A stretch of DNA of 64,000 nt. It comes from Pseudoalteromonas luteoviolacea NCIMB 1944. Lineage in GTDB: Bacteria > Pseudomonadota > Gammaproteobacteria > Enterobacterales > Alteromonadaceae. A model generated the notes under the pieces. The model saw only the letters and a list, made by a program, of their open reading frames with translations, did no database searches and was not told where the DNA came from. This document shows positions 1-9,140 of the stretch, in pieces. The translations under genes and the position numbers were made by a program. Position 1 is the first letter of the stretch. Each line of letters starts with the position of its first letter. The stretch covers positions 242,810-306,809 of the forward strand of contig NZ_AUXS01000032.1 of the NCBI RefSeq assembly GCF_001625565.1, given 5' to 3'.

Positions 1-2
1 TT

Positions 3-749
3 GACGCAGCTGAGTCTTTAACGCCAGGCGAAAACCTCTTTGCTGTCCACATCGAGCAACTAGAACACAAAACTGACGGCTGGTATTTAAAGTCGAAGCA
101 ACAAACATTTGGCCCTTTTTCTGATGTTTTTGTCTGTGCAGGCGAGCATAGCGATAGATTTGAGCAAACCAAAGATATTGGTATTCACGGCGTGAGAGGC
201 CAAGTCTCTCATATCAATGAGGGAGCTGCCTCTTCAAAGCTTTCCACTGTGTTATGCCACAAAGGTTACTTCACCCCTAGTCAGAGCGGGTTGCATTGCA
301 TGGGGGCAACTTTCGAAAAGCACAGTAAATCAAGGGTTGTCACCGAACAAGATAATATCACCAACCGCCAACAGCTAGCTGGATTTTATGAAGGTACTGA
401 GTTTGATAAAAGTCTTGGCAATATTGACAGTGCTAAAGCAGCAGTAAGATGTTGTTTTAACGATCACACCCCAATGATTGGGCAAGTGCAAGACAAAGCG
501 GACTTATTGCAAGCTTATGACAACATCAAACGCGGTAAATATTATGGCTTCACCTCTCAATCGATGCCACATAAAGGATTACATATTGCCACTGGCTTTG
601 GCGCCAGAGGGTTATGTACAGCACCACTTGTTACGGAACATCTGGTTGCGAGTTTATTTCAAGAACCCCTCCCTTTTAGTGAAAGAGTGCACGAAGCATT
701 ACACCCTGCTCGACTCACTATAAGAGATATGATCCGAAATAAAATATAG
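3..749 (+). CDS. mnmC: MnmC C-terminal FAD oxidoreductase domain (5' end outside window)
   Basis: C-terminal part of the bifunctional tRNA 5-methylaminomethyl-2-thiouridine enzyme. This domain oxidatively removes the carboxymethyl group from cmnm5(s2)U34 so that the N-terminal methyltransferase can form mnm5(s2)U. The frame is open from base 3, so the gene starts before the window; the GTG at 192 is internal. Family signatures visible are RGQVSHI, the KGYFTPS...HCMGATF stretch, a TPMIG segment and the terminal GARGLCTAPL motif of the DAO-type FAD fold. It ends 25 nt before the convergent motY stop, with a shared hairpin between them. Identification is firm; only the N-terminal half is missing. 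Confidence 0.93.
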   Translation, partial: DAAESLTPGENLFAVHIEQLEHKTDGWYLKSKQQTFGPFSDVFVCAGEHSDRFEQTKDIGIHGVRGQVSHINEGAASSKLSTVLCHKGYFTPSQSGLHCMGATFEKHSKSRVVTEQDNITNRQQLAGFYEGTEFDKSLGNIDSAKAAVRCCFNDHTPMIGQVQDKADLLQAYDNIKRGKYYGFTSQSMPHKGLHIATGFGARGLCTAPLVTEHLVASLFQEPLPFSERVHEALHPARLTIRDMIRNKI

Positions 750-760
750 CTTCACGCAAG

Positions 761-787
761 CTCCAAGCCCGCTATCAGGGCTTGGAG
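761..787. terminator. Hairpin between convergent mnmC and motY
   Basis: Perfect 10-bp inverted repeat CTCCAAGCCC / GGGCTTGGAG with a 7-nt loop. It lies just after the mnmC stop and overlaps the last codons and stop of motY. No strong T-tract follows on either strand, so it is a candidate bidirectional terminator or mRNA-end hairpin. Confidence 0.6.
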
Positions 788-1659
788 ATTTGAATGATCA
801 CTCGGCGGTTGGCTTCGCGGCCAATTGGAGTTGTATTAATTGCAACATGGCGTTTTTCACCGAAACCTTCTGTCATGATTTTCTCTGCTGGCACACCTTT
901 GCTCGCCATATACTCTTTAATTGCCATCGCACGCTTTTTAGAAAGGTTTAAGTTTACATTGGTTCCGCCATAGCTATCTGAATAGGCGGATATGTAAATT
1001 GAGTCAATGTCGGGATCATTGTTTAAATACTCCCCTATCATATCGAGGCGCTTTCGCGAGGAACTGGTTAAATCACTTGAGTTTTTACGGTAGTTCATCA
1101 CCACAAAAGCAATGTCTTCGAAGCTATAAGGCAATAAGTTATCTCTACACTGTAAAAAGTCCCAATAAGATTTCTTAAAGTTGACCGAAGACAACGCGAC
1201 GGAAATTTGGTCTTGCTTATTGTGCCAATCTTGATAATAAAAAGTAGGCTGATAACCCTTTTCTAACTCTGTCAGCATTTCCCAAGCAACTGGGTTCGCA
1301 AGCTCACCATCAAATTTTTTAAGTAATGCCATTTTGCCCATTGAGCGAGCTGGTAAGCCTGCCCGCCAGCTTGGCGGCACAGATTCAAGACCTGCAAAGT
1401 CATAGTCCTCCGGTCGGATCACCATGTCGAGATTGAAAGTAAGATCTTTATTCTTACTGGCCGATGCACTAAATACTGCTTCTCCATAATAGGGAACCGT
1501 ATGAGAAAGTGTGCAAGATAATCGAGTCGTTCTATCAACCATCCATTTAGAATCATCGACAGTGGCACTATACTGCCGCATCGCACCATATGCATTGGTA
1601 GCTAACACAAGCGTCATAACGGCCGCTAAAGTATTGAAATATAGCTTCACTTTTCTCAC
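775..1659 (-). CDS. motY: Sodium-driven flagellar stator protein MotY
   Basis: MotY forms the periplasmic T-ring around the flagellar basal body and helps anchor the PomA/PomB stator to peptidoglycan in sodium-driven polar motors. The 294-residue protein has a signal peptide (about residues 1-25, ending near AYG), then the family N-terminal domain (RQYSATVDDSKW, CTLSHTVPYYGEA, TELEKGYQPTFYYQDWHNK, LPYSFEDIAF). The C-terminal OmpA-like peptidoglycan-binding domain spans about 165-294 and includes AYSDSYGGTNVNLNLSKKRA and the NRRVII end. Length and order match Vibrio MotY. It stands alone, convergent with mnmC and divergent from rnt. Confidence 0.93.
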   Translation of the reverse strand: MRKVKLYFNTLAAVMTLVLATNAYGAMRQYSATVDDSKWMVDRTTRLSCTLSHTVPYYGEAVFSASASKNKDLTFNLDMVIRPEDYDFAGLESVPPSWRAGLPARSMGKMALLKKFDGELANPVAWEMLTELEKGYQPTFYYQDWHNKQDQISVALSSVNFKKSYWDFLQCRDNLLPYSFEDIAFVVMNYRKNSSDLTSSSRKRLDMIGEYLNNDPDIDSIYISAYSDSYGGTNVNLNLSKKRAMAIKEYMASKGVPAEKIMTEGFGEKRHVAINTTPIGREANRRVIIQISKP

Positions 1660-1861
1660 TCCAAGTCTATTAAGCCAAAAACAGACTCTATTTTTGTGCC
1701 TTCATTCTGATTCACCTTACACATAAGCAATAAACATACCGAATCGATATGCCAATAAGTCGACTCCATTAAAAAATATATTGAGGATCCATCGATCCCA
1801 ATTAGCATCTTATCTCATGATCAGTATAATAGGCGCCTCATTTTAGAAATCCAAGTTTATC

Positions 1862-2527
1862 ATGGCAGAACAAGAGCAAACCCTATTCGCAAAACGCTTC
1901 AGAGGCTTTTTCCCAGTTGTAATAGATGTTGAGACCGCAGGGTTCAACAAAGAAACAGATGCCCTATTGGAAATAGCGGTCAGCTTGTTAAAAATGGACG
2001 ATAACGGTGAGCTCAGTATTGATAACACTATTCACTTCCATGTCGCGCCATTTGAAGGCGCTAATATTGAGCAATCGGCCATTGAGTTTAACGGAATAGA
2101 TCCATTTTCAGAGCTGCGAGGTGCCGTTGAAGAGAGTGAAGCAATTAAAGAGATTTGCAAAGCTGTTAGAAAGGCGCAAAAAGACGCTGGCTGCCAGCGC
2201 TCTGTCATCGTTGCACATAACGCGGCATTTGATCATGGCTTTTTAAACGCGGCGATAGAACGCAACAATATCAAGCGTACGCCTTTTCATCCATTTGTTA
2301 GCTTTGATACCACTTCCTTGTCTGGCCTTGCACTAGGGCAAACTGTGCTGGCGAAAGCATGTCGCGCGGCGGGTATTGAGTTTGACAACTCCCAAGCACA
2401 TTCAGCACTTTACGATACTGAACGCACAGCTGAACTATTTTGTTACATCGTAAACAAATGGCAAGCACTTGGCGGATGGCCGCTACCTCAAGTAGACCAA
2501 GACAGTGATCAAGAAGAACAAAGTTAG
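1862..2527 (+). CDS. rnt: Ribonuclease T
   Basis: 3'-5' exoribonuclease of the DEDDh family that trims tRNA and other stable RNA 3' ends. The 221-residue protein shows all three exonuclease motifs: VIDVETAGF near residue 20 (Exo I, D and E), [10 protein letters not shown] near 120 (Exo II), and [14 protein letters not shown] near 180 (Exo III, catalytic H and D). Length matches the family. The gene is monocistronic, ending at a strong hairpin with a T-run. Confidence 0.96.
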   Translation: MAEQEQTLFAKRFRGFFPVVIDVETAGFNKETDALLEIAVSLLKMDDNGELSIDNTIHFHVAPFEGANIEQSAIEFNGIDPFSELRGAVEESEAIKEICKAVRKAQKDAGCQRSVIVAHNAAFDHGFLNAAIERNNIKRTPFHPFVSFDTTSLSGLALGQTVLAKACRAAGIEFDNSQAHSALYDTERTAELFCYIVNKWQALGGWPLPQVDQDSDQEEQS

Positions 2528-2552
2528 TTGTCGCTTGTAAATTACAAAGCTA

Positions 2553-2578
2553 AAAAAAGCAGCCTAAGCTGCTTTTTT
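2553..2578. terminator. Bidirectional intrinsic terminator after rnt
   Basis: Inverted repeat of AAAAGCAGC and GCTGCTTTT around a CTAA loop, with A- and T-runs on its flanks so it can act on both strands. It lies between the convergent ends of rnt and the DUF342 gene and touches the latter's stop codon. Confidence 0.85.
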
Positions 2579-4208
2579 AATTCTGGAACTCTTGCGTGAT
2601 TTTTCCAGCGTCTAATTTAACTGAATGAGGTGGGTAGATTCTTGAAAAAGATCGACTATCCTTCGCGATTGTCAATTCTATACCCGGGTGCATTAGCTCA
2701 TTTACTTTAACTCGGCTCAGTTTAACCAACCGAAGTAGCTTTTGTGCCACCAGTTTACAATTACGAACATTGCGTTTGTAATGCGCATCTAAACGCTGCT
2801 CTGTGACAGCAAGCTTTTTCAAATAGCTGTCACGTTTATCTGACGCAGGTGTTTTTTTTGCTTTTACTTGAGCTCGCTTAACTGCCAAAATTTTATCAGA
2901 CAACAATTTATCTAGCTCTTTAAACTCTTTTTCTTTTTTCTTTAAATCATACCAGTCTTGGGCGAGGACTATTCGAGTCCTAGTGCCTGAGGGCGCGCCG
3001 ACTTCGCCGGCTTCAATACGCATCGCATTATAAACGTTACCGCCTATAAGCTTGCCACGCGGCGTGTCTCCCTTACCAACTCGGATCAGGCGCTTAGACT
3101 TCAAGTCACAATGCAGCGCCTGGCGCTCAATAAATAAGTCCTGTTCAGATTCTATATGGCAATATTGCCCATAACCCACTGAAATAGTTCGTTTTGCTTT
3201 GATAATGCAAGAAAACTCTTCGCCATCAAGGCGTTTTCTGCCAATCGCACCTAACATGACCGTCACCGCACTGTCACTTTCCAAGTGCGCTGACTCAACA
3301 AAACCAATAACAGTAATATCACCTGAGGCTTTGATTTTCATGCCATCTTTCACATCACCGCTAACAACGACACTGCCATCAAATTCGATATGGCCGGTTG
3401 TGACATCTACATTGTCATAGCATAAAACATCATCAACTCGCATCCCTCTTGGCACCGCTACAGGCACACCTTTTGCGTCAGCAATTAACAAATTAGGGTC
3501 TTCAGGGCTGATTTTTGTGCCTTCAGATACCTGCAGTGTGAAATCTTTGCCTGGCTTAGGCTCTAATACATCACCAAATACTGAAAAGCCTTTCTCTCCT
3601 GGAGTAGGAGGAACTCGCTTCATTAGCGGGCTGCCTGGTTTAACTGTGATAATTGCACCTAAGTCACGCATATCTACTTTGCCACCAGACTTTTCCTGTG
3701 GACTAAGTATGCGGTCTTGCGCTGTCATGCATAATCTTACAAATCTTGCATCTGTGCCGTCTTTCGCACGAACACCATGAGCCACAATCCCTGAATACAC
3801 ACTCCCTGGAGATTGCTCAAACTGCTGCCCCAAAAAGGTGTCTAGTGCCCTTTCATTGATCCCCTTAACCACGCCTGCATCGGTCAATGCATCTCTTGCT
3901 TCATCAATTGTTATTAGCTTACCGCCTCTCGCGGTTGTTAAGCGCGCTTCCGCAAGCATGTTGTTTTCTTCAACACGAATAGAAATTGAAGCATCAACTG
4001 CTCTAGCAACAATTAACAGATCTTTCTCTCTGTCATCAGATGGAGAAAATAATTGACCAATATTAGCGTGAATGACATCAAAGTCGGCATAAGAAGACTG
4101 CTCCAGCATTTCAACTAGCTGTGCAGCACTAGCGGGAAACCCCGAGTGCGCAGGATGTTCCTTTAAAGAAACATACCCAGACTCCTCATCAAATTGAAAC
4201 AAAGACAT
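2577..4208 (-). CDS. FapA (DUF342) family protein
   Basis: Member of the DUF342/FapA family, called 'flagellar assembly protein A' by annotation but without a settled biochemical role. The central part (about residues 180-400) has the family's polar beta-helix repeats, including PPTPGEKGFSVFGD, VDVTTGHIEFDGSVVVSGDV and ASGDITVIGFVESAHL. The C-terminal third has a charged coiled-coil region (KKKEKEFKELDKLL). I prefer the ATG at 4208 over the in-frame GTG one codon earlier, because AAGGAAG sits about 5 nt before it. No flagellar genes adjoin it except motY further upstream. Cytoplasmic; no signal peptide. Confidence 0.85.
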   Translation of the reverse strand: MSLFQFDEESGYVSLKEHPAHSGFPASAAQLVEMLEQSSYADFDVIHANIGQLFSPSDDREKDLLIVARAVDASISIRVEENNMLAEARLTTARGGKLITIDEARDALTDAGVVKGINERALDTFLGQQFEQSPGSVYSGIVAHGVRAKDGTDARFVRLCMTAQDRILSPQEKSGGKVDMRDLGAIITVKPGSPLMKRVPPTPGEKGFSVFGDVLEPKPGKDFTLQVSEGTKISPEDPNLLIADAKGVPVAVPRGMRVDDVLCYDNVDVTTGHIEFDGSVVVSGDVKDGMKIKASGDITVIGFVESAHLESDSAVTVMLGAIGRKRLDGEEFSCIIKAKRTISVGYGQYCHIESEQDLFIERQALHCDLKSKRLIRVGKGDTPRGKLIGGNVYNAMRIEAGEVGAPSGTRTRIVLAQDWYDLKKKEKEFKELDKLLSDKILAVKRAQVKAKKTPASDKRDSYLKKLAVTEQRLDAHYKRNVRNCKLVAQKLLRLVKLSRVKVNELMHPGIELTIAKDSRSFSRIYPPHSVKLDAGKITQEFQN

Positions 4209-4825
4209 CACTTCCTTCCTAAATACTATTGCATATTTTACTTTTTTTTATGCAGCTCTCGCCATTTCAGCACATCGCTCTCACAATGTTAAGTTTAAAT
4301 TGGCCACTTTCTAGGCAAATTATGAATGATTGTAAACGCTCTTGGCGCTTAAATTACACAAGTTGCTATTATTACTAAATTTATCGGAAAAATGCGTGAT
4401 TTCTTTAGTAAAATTCGCAATATGAGACTTTATCATTAGCTTTAGTCAGGCTTGAATATCGACAATTAAGTGAAATATTTATTCCATTAACTGCGATATT
4501 TTATTGAAAACTACGTAAATTCCAATTCAATACATTTAGTCATTAATAAAAATAACCGTGAAATTTTATGCATTTTTTACGCCACAAAATACATCCCTAC
4601 CACTTCTCAGAGCACAGACCTCTTTACTTGGAGCGCAAAGCACTTATTAGAAAGTTCAGATGAATGCCAATCACTCATTATTCACTATCTTCTTCATAGG
4701 TGTTCTCAATAATTGGTGTAATACTTGCTGACTAAAATTCATAGCTGATTAACGCGTCTATATTACGTAGTTGCTATTGACGCTAAACGGCTAAACTTGA
4801 CACAGACTTTTGCAGGGAGACAGGT
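4209..4825. other. AT-rich intergenic region (about 615 bp)
   Basis: No ORF with a plausible ribosome site and no RNA gene recognised. It must contain the promoters of the DUF342 gene (minus strand) and of the 4826 gene (plus strand). I cannot place either promoter with confidence. Confidence 0.5.
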
Positions 4826-5245
4826 ATGAAAACGCAAATATTAAAATTAGCTACTCATGGTCAAAGTTTTGGGTATGTAACCGTAAACGATGATTCATCT
4901 GGCGTTTTTTATGGCAATGGTCACATAACCAATGCAGCTAAATTTGAGTTAACCCCCTGTGCTAGAGACGAACAAGCGTTTTATTACAAGCTGGTCGGCT
5001 CTAGTAGCAGCTACATGGACTTTTCACTCGCATCTAAGGTCGTAAAAATCACGCGCTCTAAAAGCCCGGAAGCATCAAATATTTGTGCATGGAAAATGTT
5101 AAACGGCGCATTGTGTGCGATTATTCCCGGGACTAGTGTATTTAAAGCCCTCAGCCGCTCCACATTCAAACATGGATCAAATGTACTATTTGCTACTTCC
5201 CCTTGCGATCAAGATTTTTGCAAGATAAGTATTATCACCCATTGA
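4826..5245 (+). CDS. Hypothetical protein, 139 aa
   Basis: I do not recognise this family. The ATG follows a good ribosome site (GGGAGACAGGT). The product has no signal peptide or membrane segment. It reads as alternating polar and hydrophobic short strands (FGYVTVNDDSSGVFYGNG, AFYYKLVGSSSSYMDF, KVVKITRSKS), suggesting a small beta-rich cytoplasmic protein. Six cysteines are present, including two near the end (SPCDQDFC). It is monocistronic between AT-rich gaps. A real gene is likely from the ribosome site and codon pattern, but no function can be given. Confidence 0.6.
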   Translation: MKTQILKLATHGQSFGYVTVNDDSSGVFYGNGHITNAAKFELTPCARDEQAFYYKLVGSSSSYMDFSLASKVVKITRSKSPEASNICAWKMLNGALCAIIPGTSVFKALSRSTFKHGSNVLFATSPCDQDFCKISIITH

Positions 5246-5562
5246 ATGCTTGGTCGCGTTTGAAACAAACGTTTTTGGTTTCAACTATTTCAAAAACGTA
5301 GTATCTATTAGAATGAATAGAGTAACACAAGGCATTACACCTTGATGGCGTTTGAAAATTGATTGCTTGGGTTATTAGGCTGCATTAAAACATTGGGGAT
5401 AATTAAACAACGCGGGCAACCCAGATAACGCCGATAAAAGCGGTAGTACGTTTCTCTAACCTCTCTCCAATTAATAATGGCAACTTACTAAAAATATTGG
5501 TTCTCACTGTTACGGCCATTTTGCTAAAAGTTCAGGTGCTTTTTTGAAAACAGCCGTATAAT
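5246..5562. other. Intergenic region without a convincing gene (about 315 bp)
   Basis: Contains only a 38-codon minus-strand reading frame (5403-5519) lacking a ribosome site. No hairpin with a T-run was seen. Treated as non-coding. Confidence 0.4.
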
Positions 5563-6063
5563 TTAATTGAGACACGCCCCACTCTTTCCACTTTCAAGTG
5601 CAATCGCTTTAGCCGGATTTTCGACTTGATAATACAATGACATGATTTGCCACTGCTGATCCGCTTTGTAGAGTTGAATGCTATTCACACCAGTAAAATC
5701 AGGATTCGTTTGGTCTTTGTTAAAGCGAGTTTCAGCGACACTGTAAACGTGAGAAAACCTATCATAAGTTTGAATCTTGCGGACAATTTCACATTCATAA
5801 AAACCCTGCTCAGATGTTTTATCCAGTAGCTTTATAAATTCCTGCCCTGTCAGACTCATCAGGCTAGGCATTCCCTTTTTTAAATGCACGCCAAATACTT
5901 TTGCCTCAGGATGAAAGAGCTGTTTCAGTTTGTCTATATCCGGTTTTTTCTGTGGCTCATGTGACATAGCTTGAAATAGTGAATTAACCGCGCTCTGGGG
6001 TGTATCGCTCGCAACACTGCCAAAAGCTAAACAGACTAAAGAAACCATAAATAGAAACCACAT
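5563..6063 (-). CDS. Secreted NTF2/SnoaL-like protein
   Basis: A 166-residue protein with an N-terminal signal peptide (hydrophobic MWFLFMVSLVCLAFGSVA, cleavage near residue 19). A single NTF2/SnoaL-like fold follows: an initial helix (PQSAVNSLFQAM), the LFHPEAKVFGV segment, and the C-terminal strand pair (NSIQLYKADQQWQIMSLYYQ) typical of DUF4440-like domains. Such domains serve as small-molecule pockets or enzymes; nothing here fixes the ligand. Likely periplasmic. The gene stands alone, and the ribosome site is the AAGGAG just upstream of the ATG. Confidence 0.7.
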   Translation of the reverse strand: MWFLFMVSLVCLAFGSVASDTPQSAVNSLFQAMSHEPQKKPDIDKLKQLFHPEAKVFGVHLKKGMPSLMSLTGQEFIKLLDKTSEQGFYECEIVRKIQTYDRFSHVYSVAETRFNKDQTNPDFTGVNSIQLYKADQQWQIMSLYYQVENPAKAIALESGKSGACLN

Positions 6064-6226
6064 GACCTACTCCTTTGTTATAATTGTTTTTTACACTCGA
6101 TCCATTGCTAGGCCAAGTCCATCTATATTTACCATTTATGATGCGAGCTTTTCAACTTCCCAAAACGACAGCAAGTATCGACTCCTCCCTCACAAGAAGT
6201 CGACTGGAATATAACAGTGCTGAGGT

Positions 6227-6988
6227 TTATTCAAAAAGTGACTGGCAACTGCCTTGTGTTTTAATTTGTGTCAGTGTTGCACTCAACCGCTCATAAATAG
6301 CCATATGTGCAAAGTTACCAGTGCTGATCCGCTTAACTCCCAACTCCGTCAACTTGGCCACGCTTGGTAACTCCGGCATCGCCATCACATTGATAGGTAG
6401 TGACGTAGAGCTAGTAACTTTACGTATATCTTGCTCAGCCGTGATACACGGGAAAAACAATCCATCCGCACCAGCCATTTGGTAGCTGCGGGCTCTCATA
6501 CAGGCCTCTTCAGCTGCACCTTCAACACCTAGTAGAAATACATCACAGCGAACATTAATAAAAATCTGCACATCGCGTGCTGTTAAGTGCGCGCAAACTT
6601 GTGTTAATAATTCTGAAAACTCATCTTTGTCACATAACCTACGAGAGTCCTCTACCCGGCTATCTTCAATATTGATACCTACCACCCCCAACTCAGCAAG
6701 TTGCTGAATATGATTGGCAATCACGAGTGGATCGCTGCTAAACCCTGACTCGATATCTACGCTTAGCGGCAGAAGACTTGATGCAGTGATCCGCTTAACC
6801 ACAAACAGAAGCTCTTCAAAAGGGATGTTCTCACCATCTTCGTAGCCAAGCACAGCAGCCAGTGCTGCGCTCGATGTACCCATTGCTTGATAACCAGCTT
6901 GCTCAGCACATTTTGCGCTGGGCGCATCCCAAACATTTGCCAATAGAAGTGGAGTAGCTTGTTGGTGCAGCGAATAAAATTCGTTCAT
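6227..6988 (-). CDS. Isocitrate lyase / PEP mutase family enzyme
   Basis: A 253-residue alpha/beta-barrel protein of the ICL/PEPM superfamily, whose members cleave or rearrange C-C or P-C bonds of 2-oxo acids using Mg2+. Family features are ANVWDAPSAKCAEQAGYQAMGTSS at the N-terminus, the PLSVDIESGF metal-site strand, VGINIEDS, and GADGLFFPC. Length fits the short 'carboxyvinyl-carboxyphosphonate phosphorylmutase-like' subgroup, whose substrates are mostly unknown. It is divergent from a LysR regulator with a strong palindrome between, so LysR control is likely. No phosphonate genes are nearby, so a phosphonate role is not supported. Confidence 0.82.
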   Translation of the reverse strand: MNEFYSLHQQATPLLLANVWDAPSAKCAEQAGYQAMGTSSAALAAVLGYEDGENIPFEELLFVVKRITASSLLPLSVDIESGFSSDPLVIANHIQQLAELGVVGINIEDSRVEDSRRLCDKDEFSELLTQVCAHLTARDVQIFINVRCDVFLLGVEGAAEEACMRARSYQMAGADGLFFPCITAEQDIRKVTSSTSLPINVMAMPELPSVAKLTELGVKRISTGNFAHMAIYERLSATLTQIKTQGSCQSLFE

Positions 6989-7092
6989 TGTCGTTCCTTT
7001 TTATTATTTGGTTTAGTAATTACGGTTTGTTGCGATACGTGTATTCTTGCAACCACGCAGTAAAAAGACCAACGATGAAAATCGACTTTTAA

Positions 7093-7109
7093 TATAAGCA
7101 TTGCTTATA
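7093..7109. promoter_or_regulatory. Palindromic operator between PEPM-family gene and lysR
   Basis: Perfect 7-bp inverted repeat TATAAGC / GCTTATA with a 3-nt spacer, 29 nt before the lysR start and about 105 nt before the divergent gene. It contains the T-N11-A pattern recognised by LysR-type regulators. Confidence 0.6.
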
Positions 7110-7138
7110 ATACAAGGTAGATAATAAGAATAAATTGT

Positions 7139-8041
7139 GTGCGTGTGTTTAAAAATATTAATCTTCTAGTCACTTTCGAATGTGCCGCCAGACATCGAAG
7201 TTATAGTCTAGCGGCAAAAGAGCTCTGTATTTCTCAAGCTGCTGTCAGCCAACAAATGCGTCAACTCGAATCTACACTCGGTACTCGTTTATTTATCCGT
7301 AAAGGCAAGCAAATGCAGCTCAGCCAATCTGGCCAAACTCTTTTTGAACACGCCCAAAAGGGATTAACCATATTGAGCCAAGGAGTAAGCCAACTACAAA
7401 AAGAAGAAATCGACGGTGAATTGACCATCACTTCAACTCAAGCGTTCATCGCTCTGTGGTTGATGCCAAGGCTGCAATCCTTTACAGAGCAATATCCAAA
7501 TATTCAAATCACTATTTCATCTTCGGCAAGCTTCGTTGACTTAAAGCAAAACCACCTAGATTTAGCCATCAGATTTGGTCAGTCTGTAGAGCAAAATACG
7601 CCGAGCAATTTAGTCTGTGATTACTTCGGTGAATCTGCGGTGTATCCCATTTGTTCGAGTCAATTTGCACAACAGCTAAATTTCAACTCACCCGAAAACC
7701 TGTTATCACAGCATATAGTAACTTTAGAAAACCCTGGGCCTTATGACTGGCCAACTTGGTTTAAGGCAGCTGGCGTATCAGGCGTTGAATGTCACACCCA
7801 GTGGACTAAGGTTAACTCGACGGATATGGCAATCAGTGCTGTCGCAAGCGGCCACGGTGTTACTCTTGCAGTTCCTTATTTGTGCCAACAACAGCTCGAC
7901 AACGGTACGCTGGTAATTCCTTATAAGCTTGCCCATCCAAACACCGTCAAACGATACTTTGTATATGATGCAAATTCCCCAAGACTTGCACGGCTGAAGG
8001 TATTTACCGACTGGATCAATAAAGAAATGGAACAAGACTAA
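7139..8041 (+). CDS. LysR-family transcriptional regulator (GcvA-like)
   Basis: 300 residues. The N-terminal winged HTH (about residues 5-64) contains SYSLAAKELCISQAAVSQQMRQLESTLGTRLFIRKG. The C-terminal effector domain from about 90 has the GcvA-type ITSTQAFIALWLMPRLQSF...DLAIRFG pattern. The likely target is the divergent PEPM-family gene, plus itself, through the palindrome at 7093-7109. A GTG start at 7139 is used; no good ribosome site precedes it, and GTG at 7145 is an alternative. The effector is unknown. Confidence 0.85.
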   Translation: MRVFKNINLLVTFECAARHRSYSLAAKELCISQAAVSQQMRQLESTLGTRLFIRKGKQMQLSQSGQTLFEHAQKGLTILSQGVSQLQKEEIDGELTITSTQAFIALWLMPRLQSFTEQYPNIQITISSSASFVDLKQNHLDLAIRFGQSVEQNTPSNLVCDYFGESAVYPICSSQFAQQLNFNSPENLLSQHIVTLENPGPYDWPTWFKAAGVSGVECHTQWTKVNSTDMAISAVASGHGVTLAVPYLCQQQLDNGTLVIPYKLAHPNTVKRYFVYDANSPRLARLKVFTDWINKEMEQD

Positions 8042-8333
8042 GCCTTTGTTACTTTAATTTTTTAGAGCTCCTTTTATAGCGGTCCTCGCGCTAACATTGA
8101 GTTCTTTACTGGTGCACGTTCACATAAGCCTCTTATGACTTAATTCCCCACTTGATAAAATCATCATCAAACCTCCGTCTCTCAATAAACCGAAAAACGG
8201 ATATTTGTGGCTAAAATATGACCAAGAACAATAAACGCGCCGTAACATCGCTTTGATAGCACAAATATATTTACAAAATATGACATACAAATTATATTTC
8301 AGCACAAATTTGGTACAAAGTTAGTTCTAAAGG

Positions 8334-9140
8334 ATGAGATCTAGTTTATTAATTTCCATTTTACTGTTTTTATCGGCGTGTCATGACAACGCTATCATTG
8401 AGTCGTTTGAAACATTCCCCTACAACCCACAGAGTCAATATTATTTATCCAACAATCGAATAAATACTGTCTCGAACGACCACCCTATTTTTAACACATG
8501 CCAAATTCATGGTTGGGATTTTTATGCCCTTTATGACCTTGAAAAGCACATACTCGTATGCATAGATAAAACCGAACATAAGCCTAAGTATCACTTGTTG
8601 TCAAAGAGCCAACCCCTCGATTTAGGCCACTCACCACCACTCAGTATTAAGTCAAACTATCTGATAACTCAACAGCTTTCGGTTTATAAAATCGGCCGCA
8701 CGATCAAAAAAGTACTATCGAGTAAGCACACCTTATCTTATCGCTCCGCCGCTATTCACAGGGAGCAATTCAATGACGTAATAATTTTGAAAGGCGCATC
8801 AATATATACATTTAATGGCTCAGAGTTCCATCGCCTTTTGCCTTTAAAGCAAGGACTCATTAATCAATTCACCGTCCACGATTTGGCCCTCAGTACTGAT
8901 GAACACACTCTGTACCTTATTTCCTCTTATGGTAATCGGGGGTTAAAAGATATCTATATTCACGCATTTGATTTGAAAAATTTAAGTTTATCAACGCAAT
9001 CCAAAGTTGAATCTAACTGTATCTGCTTTCAACACACCCTTAACTATGAACAAGGAGGTCCAGTATTTTTTTATATAAACAAAAGTAAAAAGTCAGTTGT
9101 AAAAGGAAAAATAAAAGGAAAGGAAAATTATGAAAAATAA
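8334..9140 (+). CDS. Hypothetical lipoprotein
   Basis: 268 residues with a lipoprotein signal peptide ending in the lipobox LSAC (Cys about residue 16), so it is probably lipid-anchored. I recognise no domain in the rest. It contains short repeated beta-type segments (HDLALSTDEHTLYLISSYGNRG) that could be part of a beta-propeller, but this is only an impression. Its 3' end overlaps the start of the next gene by 11 nt, which implies translational coupling and a joint role. The 290 bp upstream, after lysR, hold no recognised gene. Confidence 0.65.
   Translation: MRSSLLISILLFLSACHDNAIIESFETFPYNPQSQYYLSNNRINTVSNDHPIFNTCQIHGWDFYALYDLEKHILVCIDKTEHKPKYHLLSKSQPLDLGHSPPLSIKSNYLITQQLSVYKIGRTIKKVLSSKHTLSYRSAAIHREQFNDVIILKGASIYTFNGSEFHRLLPLKQGLINQFTVHDLALSTDEHTLYLISSYGNRGLKDIYIHAFDLKNLSLSTQSKVESNCICFQHTLNYEQGGPVFFYINKSKKSVVKGKIKGKENYEK

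Noticed and set aside
192..749. Separate gene starting at GTG 192
   Set aside because: The same frame is open back to base 3 and reads as the MnmC domain, so 192 is internal.
5403..5519. 38-codon minus-strand frame ending in a hydrophobic segment
   Set aside because: No ribosome site, isolated, and not matched to a family. It might be a transposase scrap, but nothing in the flanks supports that.
8120..8305. 61-codon minus-strand frame between lysR and the lipoprotein
   Set aside because: No ribosome site and no family character; the region is better read as promoter DNA.
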